Shown piece after piece: positions 55,716-64,000 of a DNA stretch of 64,000 nucleotides. Made by a program: the position numbers and the translations under genes. The stretch lies in assembly GCA_947311845.1 (NCBI GenBank), contig CAMZMU010000116.1, positions 3,648,421 through 3,712,420 on the forward strand, in the 5' to 3' direction. The notes beneath the pieces are model-generated. The model searched no databases and was not told the origin of the DNA. It worked only from the letters and a program-made list of their open reading frames with translations. The first letter of the stretch is position 1, and the number at the start of each line of letters is the position of its first letter. Source of the DNA: Poa pratensis. Taxonomy: Eukaryota > Streptophyta > Magnoliopsida > Poales > Poaceae.

Positions 55716-56830
55716 CTGCAATCGATGAAAATTGTTCAATCATGAGTAACACAAACAGTAGGTAAGCTGAAAACAAAAGCAACAGCTTGTAAAATGCAGT
55801 TTTTCTTGCCGGAAAGATGTTCACTAACAGTAGAGATAGTCGAGCTTCTAGTTCAAAACGCGTTCATATACTAACTTGCTATCCACTATGGGTTGGCAGG
55901 GAAGGGTGCTAATTTTGTGTGCTCCGACGGGGTCAAATGAAATCACTAATAAGCAAATCTCTTGTAACCGAGCTTTCACGGTGAACACAATATGGCAGGC
56001 TTTAGTTTCACCATGGATACTTGTAAATATATGCGGAGTGAGTCGAGGAAAGATTCCACAACTCTTGAGGTGGCTATCAGTTCATTACATGAATACATTA
56101 TGGCAGGATTTCGTTTCACCACGAATACTAGGGGTATGCAGGGAAGGGCACCCTGCTCAAATCCCTAGTAACTAAACCGACACGAAAGCCATGAGTTCTA
56201 GCTTCGCAATTAGTCGCAAATTTGCAGCACCAGTACATCAGCCCTCATACACATAGAAGCTTGAATGAGAGCCATTAGCTTAGGAGGAACCATAACGCAG
56301 AACTCTACCGTACGCCACATCAATAAATGAAAAATCCACAACCAAAACTCTACCGCACGCAGGCGCAGGGACGAGATCTGAAGCTAGAGCAGGGACAGAA
56401 GAGCTACTCCGACGGTATACTGCGACGGAGCAATAAGCTATACTGCCACCAAGACAAACTGGCGCCGCCGCACCGGCAGCACAAGAGCTCAGGGGAGGCG
56501 ACGCCGCCGAGTCCAGCCAGAGAAACTCAATCCCCAAAGCGAGGCCGGCACGCACGGCGAAATCCGACGGGACCGACAGCTCAGGGGAGGACGGAGGAAT
56601 CGATTCCCCGCGCCGACAGATCGCGCGGCTCGATCCGAATCGGCGGGCGGGCCCCCGCGATCTGGCCGAGCTAGGCGCGCGGCGGGAGAGAGAGAGGGAT
56701 GAGGGGAGCGGATCGCGGAGGGGGGGCTTACCGGCGGCTGGCTGGAGCGAGGAGACGACGAATACGCGCGCCTCCGGCGACAGAGACGAGAAGCTTCGTC
56801 TTCGTGTAGAGGAGTAAAAGTCTACTAGCC
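55716..56830 (-). other. 5' UTR exon and leader intron of the RING gene
   Basis: On the minus strand a GC-rich leader ends at GCCGCCG/GTAAGCCCCC (donor at 56731). The acceptor ATTGCAG/CTCGTCG lies at 55716, leaving 32 bases before the ATG. The intron is about 1,016 bp, a layout common in plant genes where leader introns raise expression. The transcription start is probably near 56,800-56,830, where GC-rich leader gives way to AT-rich DNA. Confidence 0.55.
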
Positions 56831-56849
56831 GCTCGCCCGCTGCTCGTCG

Positions 56850-57574
56850 TGGTCAGTAGATTAACTAATATTAAAAACTCTTACTTGGTCAAGGCGACTC
56901 GGACACGGACCGGCCCACTTCTCTATCGGCCCTATCGCTCGTCTAGCCGGGCCTCGTGGGCCTCTCGTGATATCCATCCTTTCATCCATAAACTAAGCAC
57001 GTCCTGGTTCAGCCTAGTGGGATTTACAAAAGTTTGTACGGAGCTAAGTTGCTCATCTCATCTCAGGCAAGTTCGAATTTTCCGTTTAATATTTGTGGAT
57101 GACTAAAGCTTCATTACATTTGACCTGATAGTCAAAAAAAAAAAACGTTGTGTGATGCGCATTGGTTGACACGCACCTCCTATCAAGTTAGCTCTGTTAA
57201 GATATTTCTTAGATCATATGGTTTACGTATCTCTATCATGACAATGTATACATTATATAGTTCATATAGTTATCGGATTTAAAAAAAATAATGTTGTGAT
57301 CTAGCGTAATTCAAATGTATCAAGCATATGAGTTATGACTATATAAAAAATGCTACAACCAACGTTTTGCAATATATTATGTGGTTAACAATGGCATATA
57401 AGAAATATAAATTTTACACGTTAAGAGTGTAGCATGGCAAAAAAAAAGTATGAAAGTTTAATATAAATTATATTAACAGATAAATTGGTTAATATAAAAA
57501 AAATGCTACAACTGACATTCACTAGGATTAGGTAGTAAGCTGATGCGAGCGGCATCATACGTCTCTCAATGTGA
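56850..57574. other. Upstream region of the RING gene, no other gene seen
   Basis: AT-rich from about 57,120 on. It should contain the RING promoter, but I see no confident TATA box at a suitable distance. Confidence 0.35.
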
Positions 57575-58021
57575 TGCCGCTCAGACTGCATCAGCTCCGA
57601 TACTCAATGTGCTCTCGGACAACTGCGTACAGCGCCGGGCTCGTTTCAGCTGCTCCGACAGCTTGTGTTGGTTAAGCAATGGATTTGCGACAAGCAAAGC
57701 GTACTTGAGGCGTATTGTGCTCTAAAATTGGATCTTGACCGCCTCCATGATGTCCCCCGCGGTTGCGCAAGGGCCGTCGTGGAGAATCAAGTTCTGCACT
57801 CCTTAGTGCTCATCAAGAAGATGGGGACGGAGTTGTATCGTTTGAAGAGGGACACATTAAAGGGTGCGATTCTCACGAAAACTAAAGAACTCGGTTTGTC
57901 GTTGCAGGGTGATGCACGCCGAGTGCTGGGCGGCGCTCATACTCTGCAGCAGTTTCAGAACCGGCGCAATAGATATAACGAGTTAATTGTTGAATTATTA
58001 GACACCAATATGGCGTTTTGA
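57575..58021 (+). pseudogene. Unrecognised open frame lacking an early ATG
   Basis: The frame is open from 57575 (after a TGA) to a TGA at 58019-58021, about 148 codons. It includes FQLLRQLVLVKQWICDKQSV, LKLDLDRLHDVPRGCARAVV and FQNRRNRYNELIVELLDTN. The sequence is GC-balanced, CpG-containing and unlike its AT-rich surroundings. Leu/Arg/Lys-rich helical content suggests a coiled-coil-like fold. The first ATG lies two-thirds in, so it is probably a fragment. Family unknown. Confidence 0.3.
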
Positions 58022-60269
58022 GTCTTAGTTGTGGGCTACTATATTTCTATTTCCATATGCTAATTTCCTATTTATGCTGTATATCTATTAATCATAAGTA
58101 TATGGAGTTTTTTGGTTTTACTATCTAAGTTTCTATAGTCAATGTGGCTGAGATATTTTATCTCATTTACAAAGCTTCAGTAAGATTTGTGCAATGCTCC
58201 ATATATCTGCTTAAACCAACATTAAATTTGTAGTGCAACATTTGTTGTGCAACAGCCAAGTTACATCAACACCCGAAGAGAAATATTTATAATGGGGAAA
58301 TGGCTTAAACGTTGTATAGATAACCCAATTAAGTTTTTTCTATGAGAATGAAATACAACTTTGAGAGCGTTTAATAGGGCAGTATGTTAGGCCGGCCTAA
58401 TAGATTCAGTCTACGTACAACATTAGCATGTGTCTATTTTTTTCATCATTCTTTCTGCTCTCTCTCCCCCGTCGTTGCATAGCTTCCTATACTGAGCTCA
58501 ATCCTCCGTCACAAATGGTACCGATGTGAGTTTGTGTAGCTTCTCCTATTCGTCTTATTCTTCGTACTAATCGATGTTCGTTGGCTCCTCTCCCCCATTA
58601 TGTCGGGTGGCGCAGAAGAAGGCAAGAGGGTTGAGGCAAGATTCGGAAGGCAGTAATCGCGGGCGTGAGAGGGGATCCGGTGCATGTGGAGAGAATCATG
58701 TGAAGAACATCGGATTTCGTGGGAGGTTTCTTTTTGCGCTGGAAAGAGTCTGTTAAACAACTATTAGGACAATGTGCTTTTCAGAGAAGCAACACATATA
58801 TACTGAACTGATGCTAGTGAGTAGCGTCGGACTCACCGAACATTAGTATGTTGATTAAAAGATGGCGGAGTGGACTTCGTTCCTAGCGTCAAATGCTTGT
58901 GCATGCACGCCTTGACGTCGGTTGCCTATGGAGTTTACTCTTCCTTTTAAACGCTCAATGCATGTTAATAAAAACAATGGACTATCCATCAGTAGAAACA
59001 ATCTCTAATATATATGCGAGCAACAACTATCTTTAAAATTGCAACTGTGTCAAGGAACATGCAGTCACGTTAATAAGAGGTGGCTGGAAAAGTGAGTAGT
59101 ACCAAATTCTGGGTACAGTAATGGCAGGTAGAGCCTACTAAGCAGTAGAGCACAGAGAGCGATGCACAAAGAACTGGTCACACGCACACCACACAGATTT
59201 TATCTCTATGCCTCTGAACTGTGGGCCAAAATGCCTCTGAACTGTGGCCCTTTGGCCCTATCTGTTTCTTTCTTCCTCTCACCATTTCCATTCTTTGGTA
59301 TCTCCGCCTGGACAGACCTCCGTCTCAGCCAGCTTTGTCAGCCCCATGCTGCCAGCATCTGCACAAGGCCAGGCGAACAGCAACCTACCACTCTCCTCAG
59401 TTCCCCAGCTCGCTCTCTTTCTCTGTCTCGATGATGCTCTCTCTTTCTCTCTCGATGACGCTCTCTGGTTGCCTGAAGGGCCCCTTCCCTCCGGCTTGTG
59501 CACATCAGTTAAAGGCGGCGGGGAGGCCATGGTTCTGCTACGTCCCTGCCTTCCAAGTTTAATCCCTGGAGGAAACAGCTCCTCAACGCCGTCTTGGTCT
59601 AAAGAAGTTCTCGGCGAGTCGACCAAGGCAGCTCCTCAGAGACCCTTCTGGATGCTCAGCAAGCTCTACGACACGCATGCAACCGGTCAATCCACTGAAT
59701 CACCCCGGTATGGATCAATCATTGCATCTTCTCTTTTTCTCCTGGGATCATACCTGGCGCAGATGTGATTTTGGCTGCATTTCGTTCTCTTCAGGTATGG
59801 ACAGCGACTGAATCCCTGAGCCACACACATACCTCCGCGTGAGACCGCGACCACCAGGTGATGACCAGAATCAGGTACCAGTCTAGCACCTACGCACCGG
59901 GTTCATGCCTATTAGTCGCTTCAAATAATGCAAGCCCTGCAATTAACATTTACGCAGCACAGGTTAGCACTTACGCAGCACAGTTCTGAGCAAAAGGCAA
60001 TCATGCCGTGGTATAATAGAACACATAGAACCAGTTTGAGGTGCTCAGCAAAAACTAGAGGTGCTCACCGGTCACGAGTTGCACAACACACAATTATCAT
60101 TATCGAGTACGTAGAAATCAATGTAACTAGAACATCTGTAGGAAAACATAAGTTCCAGACACAATTTCAACTATATTATTATGATCCTTGCTGAGCAAAT
60201 ACATAGCTAACCAAATGGTTTAATAAGAAGAATAACATCACAGGTTTGCATAATTGCATCACTACAAGG
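58022..60269. other. Intergenic, no supported gene
   Basis: A plus-strand frame at 59244-59768 is open for 174 codons (LLRPCLPSLIPGGNSSSTPS, RPFWMLSKLYDTHATG) but starts at GTG. It might be a leader exon, but no domain or downstream exon supports it. Confidence 0.3.
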
Positions 60270-60523
60270 CTAGTCACCGTTTACTACGAAAGACGCGATA
60301 TCGACCGACAAGCCCCCTAAGAACGATACAAGACAGAAGATCCAGAACTTTCTCCCGAGCTTGACGCCCTTCTTTGCATTCGCACCGATCCAGAAGATAC
60401 AAGACAGTCCCGCAAATAGGATAGTCACCACGGCTATGATGTAGGGTATTTTGTGGGTTCGCCACGCCGAAGCCATGTGCAGATTTTTTTGACACCAGCA
60501 AGGATCGCCGTAGACTCGCTCAT
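60270..60523 (-). pseudogene. Small two-helix membrane protein, frameshifted copy
   Basis: ATG 60523 starts MSESTAILAGVKK. A one-base loss in the A run that follows shifts the frame, and the remainder reads MASAWRTHKIPYIIAVVTIL, FAGLSCIFWIGANAKKGVKL, GRKFWIFCLVSFLGGLSVDI and ends ASFVVNGD. Two hydrophobic helices flank a basic loop. It is the tandem paralogue of 61404-61691, which is intact. Translation from the internal ATG at 60476 could still give a 68-residue protein with both helices. Family unknown. Confidence 0.55.
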
Positions 60524-61403
60524 GAGAGATAGCAAATCAGCTCAAGCCAAGGTGTTCTCTTCCCTGCCCCTGCGGCAGCACAATCCCGTTTGGATGCCTA
60601 GCCGGCTGCCGCCCCTTTGGTTGCTTGACCAGGCCAGCTGGAGGGCGCTGCCCGACAAAAATTACCGATTAATTAGAAGAAAAAAAATCATGACGGTCGT
60701 TACAACATTAGGAAGATTTTTTAAATATCTAAAAAGGAGGTGAAGATGCACCAACATCCAGTTCAATTTCCTTTGAGGCTCAATATGAGCAAGGGGTGAG
60801 CTTTTCACACCGAGACTAGAGCAAAGGAGGAACAGAATGGCACTATTGTTTTCAAAATAATACCTTTTTTGTAAATTCCAGAAATAGTATGCGCTTCGAA
60901 GAAATTTTAGAAATATTACAACCTCGGCCACTCTATAGCCGATAGGACCTCGTCAGCCGCGATTAAGCCGACAACTGGTCGGCCGTGAGCAGATCACTTG
61001 CTCGGCCATAGCTCAACCGACGAACATGCTCGGCCGCGGCATAGCCGACTGGACCTGCTCGGCCATTTAAGCCCTAAGCTTCCTACCAACCAGTTTTTCA
61101 ACTAGAGCATTTGTTTTCTGTTCATACAACCCCACGAAGTTGACAAGAACCAAAGTCCATTGGGGGGCAAAAATGGGGAAGAAAACTTGCTACGTTACCA
61201 GATCGGGAACAAAAATTAAAGAAGATTACTTTGATCAATTAACAAGAATATTGATTATTTGAAGAACCACCACAATATATATCGAATATGAAAAATTGAT
61301 TCCTCATCCAAAACATAACGAATTGAAGACAAAATACAGAAGAAAAATAATCCATTGATCTGATGTGGGAACTGAGCATCACAAAATACATAGGTTTAAC
61401 TCT
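60524..61403. other. Spacer between the small membrane protein copies
   Basis: The first about 60 bp upstream of 60523 match the upstream of 61691 (TCAAGCCA-GGTGTTCTCTTCCC). Between 60915 and 61075 the words CTCGGCC and AGCCGAC alternate several times. No gene is seen. Confidence 0.45.
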
Positions 61404-61691
61404 TTATTTTTCACCTGTTAATTCACCGGTTGCTACATAAATCGCTATGTCAACCGCTAAGCTGGCTAAGAAAGTAACAAGGGTGAAAATCCAAAATGTT
61501 CTCCCTAGCTTCACACCCTTCTTCTTCTTCTTCGCGTTCGCGCCGATCCATATAGCTCGTGCCAGTTGACTCAGTCCCGCAACTATGATAGCAACCACGA
61601 CTATGATGAATGGAAGTTTGTGGCTTCGCCACGCCGACGCCCTATGCAGGTTATTTTTGACACCTACAAAGATCGCCGTAGACTCACTCAT
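61404..61691 (-). CDS. Small two-helix membrane protein, intact copy
   Basis: ATG 61691 gives 95 residues: MSESTAIFVGVKNNLHRASA, then WRSHKLPFIIVVVAIIVAGL (helix 1, about residues 26-46), an inter-helix loop with five lysines (GANAKKKKKGVKLGR), helix 2 (WIFTLVTFLASLAVDIAIYV, about 67-86) and a short polar tail. The positive loop predicts that both ends face away from the cytosol or lumenal side (positive-inside rule), though topology is uncertain. I do not recognise the family. The sister copy at 60270-60523 conserves WIGANAKK, GVKLGR and FWIF, so selection on the coding frame is plausible. Confidence 0.6.
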   Translation of the reverse strand: MSESTAIFVGVKNNLHRASAWRSHKLPFIIVVVAIIVAGLSQLARAIWIGANAKKKKKGVKLGRTFWIFTLVTFLASLAVDIAIYVATGELTGEK

Positions 61692-61738
61692 TAGAGAGAC
61701 CACGATCACCTCAAGCCACGGTGTTCTCTTCCCGTGCC

Positions 61739-61768
61739 CCGAGGAGGAGGAGGAGGAGGAGGAGGAAG
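61739..61768. repeat. GAG microsatellite
   Basis: Nine or so GAG units directly upstream of the small membrane protein gene, which is on the minus strand. Confidence 0.8.
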
Positions 61769-61769
61769 A

Positions 61770-62180
61770 TTCGAAAACAAAAAGTGTGACATGCGGCGGA
61801 TAAATGGGATCCTGTGGCTTCAGCGTGTGTACGTTGTTTTTTCACCAGCTAAGGGAGAGGGGGGCCAATGCCCCCCTTCCAGAGCCCTTCCCATTAACAT
61901 AGTACATTCATCACTACTGTACACACTTATGAAGATATGTTTTGGTTGCATGCTGCTTTCCCAAAATGGAAACACATCTAGAGACCGTTCATCCCAATCA
62001 GGTTGGGAGACGCCGTGGTCATGGTGTCACTTTTACTAACTGTGTTACCACATGGTCACCCTGCAGCATGTACCTCCCACCTCCCCCTATCCATTGGACT
62101 GCCCACATATCAAAATGTTCGGCCTGATATAAATTTTGTCCATCAACGCTGACCCATTCCTAACTTTGGTGGGGAGGAGG
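61770..62180. other. Intergenic, no gene seen
   Basis: Contains an inverted GGGGGGCCAATGCCCCCC near 61859-61877, of the sort seen in hAT-like MITEs, without clear element ends. Confidence 0.35.
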
Positions 62181-64000
62181 TGAAAGGGCATGGCGCCCCC
62201 ATGTGTGGTTTTGGTAATTAATGACAATCCCTATGGACTAATGGTTGCATTGAGTTTTACTTGTAGTGTTTGTCCATAGACCATGCTTGAACTCCATATG
62301 TTGGATTCAAGGTTGATGCCATGAATATATTGATATAATGAAGTATTTGGCATCAAGATCATCGAGTTGAGCATATTGCAAGTATGTCTTGAAGAAAAGA
62401 ATTATGTGATCATTCATGGTTATCTTCAAGATATCATCTATTGAAAAGAGAAGAAAAGATACAAGCGCAAGTTCAAGAGGAGCATCTCGAAGAAATCCTA
62501 GGCTTGAAGCTTGCCACCCATTTAGAGATAATGTTCATGTGAAGATGTGCCTATGAGAGGCTCTCCCATAGTGGAGTATGGGGGGAGCAATGTTTGGGCC
62601 TTCACCAAGCGAAGCGCAATCAAGAAAGGTGGTCCACTTGAAGAGATCAAGATCGACGTCATCTAGCTCAAGTGGAATGCGCAAGGCAAAGGTATGATAG
62701 GGTTTCTATTTTACCGGTCTCATGGTACTAGTTGGGAGACCGGGTTATAGGATAGATATCGTACTATCAAGAGGGGCTCTCGATTGAGCTTTAGCGTATC
62801 AGTTGGAGAGAGCTCAAACCTTTGCATACTTGCCTTCATCATCTTTCTTGGTTCTTATTTGGATTTTCTCCTTGTTAGGTTTTGGTGCTTGTTGTGATCT
62901 TCATGACAAGCCCAAGTTCTCCGAAAACGGATTTCGTATGGAAAACTTGTTGCGTTTTCTGGTTGGAAATATTATCGGTCCACCTTCGAGATAGGGTCCA
63001 CACCTTCCAATGTGTGGTATCCCCTCTATATTGCGGTTCTCCTTTCCTGGTTCTGCAGTTTCTTCTTAGGCCGGTAGTACCGACCCTCGCCCGGTACTAC
63101 CGGGTGACCCCTTGCGGAACTACCGCGGGCAGTACCGGGCCCAGTACCGCATCTCCGGATGGCTCTCTGCCTCTCGAAGTTTTAACCCGGTAGCTGCCCC
63201 GGTAGTGGCGCGGTACTACCGGGAAGGGAGCACTACCGGGCCAGGTGGTCCGGTACTACCGTTGCGCGCCGAGTCAGGGAGCGCTGACTGGCCTTCGTTC
63301 TTCCTCGAGTCAACGCGGCTCGGTACTACCGGGATCGGCCCGGTACTACCGCTGCGGCCTTTTTCGTCTGCAACGGGCAGATTTTTGAGAGGACCTTTTT
63401 AAGGGGGTTTCTTCCCCAACGGTTCTCTCAGCTCTTGAGCTAGCTTTTCCCCTCTCTCTCCTCCATTGTTGACCTTTGGAAAAGCTTGCCTTCCTCTCAA
63501 TCCCTCCCATGATTCTTGCATATCTTTGAGGGAATTTGAGAGGAGATCTAGATCTACATATTCATCCAATCCATTCCTCCTCTAAGTGAGGGGAACCTAG
63601 TAGATCGTGATCTTGAAGTTCCATTTGTTGAGTTCTTCCTTGTTCTTCCTCTCTTCTCCCCCCACAAGCATTAGTTGCTTTTGGTGGGATTTGGGAGTGA
63701 AGGATTTGACCACTTCTAGTGGTCTTGCCTTCTTGCATCGGTTGCATCGGTTTGAGTTCTCCACGGTGATACGTGGAAATCGAAGTTGAGAAGCTTGTTA
63801 CTCTTGGGTACTTGGGGTGCCCTAGAGCTTGTCCTCTTGGGTACTTGGAGTGCCCTAGACGGTCCTTGTTGATCTCGGAGTTTTGGTGGCTCGCGGGATA
63901 GTTGGGAGCCTCCAATTAAGTTGTGGAGTCGCGCCCCAACCTTGAAGTAATATATCTTGCTATCACATATTTGCTTATCTTGTTTAGCATAAGTTGTTGG
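62181..64000 (+). mobile_element. LTR-like repeat, cut by the window end
   Basis: It starts TGAAAGGGCATGGCG and runs with no significant frame to the window edge. The style (GTGTGGTTTTGGTAATTAAT near the start, a middle rich in CGGTACTACCG/CGGTAGTACCG palindromes at 63070-63360, and a 35-bp tandem step near 63803-63860) fits the LTR of a Triticeae retrotransposon. GGAGG precedes the start; the partner target duplication lies outside the window. Family not named. Confidence 0.45.

Noticed and set aside
59244..59768. 174-codon frame with low-complexity Ser/Leu runs
   Set aside because: Starts at GTG, composition-driven, no domain or downstream exon identified.

Overview
The window looks like nuclear DNA of a Triticeae grass (wheat, Aegilops or barley type). 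The grounds are F-box/FBD genes, an NLR C-terminus, GT-AG introns, GC-rich first exons, and repeats typical of that lineage: CACTA elements with AGTCCCGGTT...AACCGGGACT subterminal hairpins, an Athila-like LTR element with an Asp-tRNA primer site, and Stowaway-like, hAT-like and Mutator elements. No family or species name was checked against a database.

Positions 1-18,011 hold a broken local duplication. A truncated trypsin-like (Deg/HtrA-type) protease fragment (223-769) and an F-box/FBD pseudogene (3997-5790, minus) are mirrored by an interrupted F-box copy (13342-14680, minus) and a longer protease copy with a PDZ part (15444-18011, plus). Flanking segments are also duplicated (1325-1930 with 5925-6540; 3080-3400 with 10780-11405). 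A 3.4-kb solo LTR with the target duplication CCATA (7217-10633) sits between the copies. Most of these genes are broken by stops, frameshifts, deletions, an 85-bp templated insertion, or a CACTA terminus.

Positions 18,225-26,431 are an LTR nest. A minus-strand solo LTR (target duplication CTAGA) is split by a complete related element on the plus strand (18673-25269, target duplication GCAAT). That element encodes only degenerate gag and protease. From 26,432 to 31,740 there are relics: a LINE endonuclease fragment, GC-rich sequence, an NFD4-like transporter fragment, MITEs, and an array of five identical-geometry 23-bp palindromes.

Positions 31,815-52,300 are a tandemly duplicated NLR C-terminus. 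One copy is split by a 17.6-kb CACTA element (32241-49852, target duplication CTT); the other copy preserves the unoccupied site. The CACTA carries a coiled-coil tail-anchored accessory ORF, a TNPD transposase relic, a minus-strand Lys/Ala-repeat ORF, a dimeric 420-bp tandem array, and a TNPA-like gene ending in a C48 (Ulp1-type) protease. It is itself invaded by a 2.9-kb element sitting in a TA microsatellite and by an 886-bp MULE with 155-bp inverted repeats and a 9-bp target duplication.

Positions 52,900-64,000 hold the most ordinary genic DNA: an RMA-type RING E3 ligase with a 5'-UTR intron (54966-56830, minus), a tandem pair of small two-helix membrane proteins (60270-60523 broken, 61404-61691 intact), some weak gene fragments, and the start of another LTR-like repeat running off the window end.

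I see no single new pathway. The most notable observations are the palindrome array, the templated filler in the F-box gene, the CACTA accessory genes, the gene-fragment-bearing DNA elements, and the unannotated two-helix membrane protein pair.
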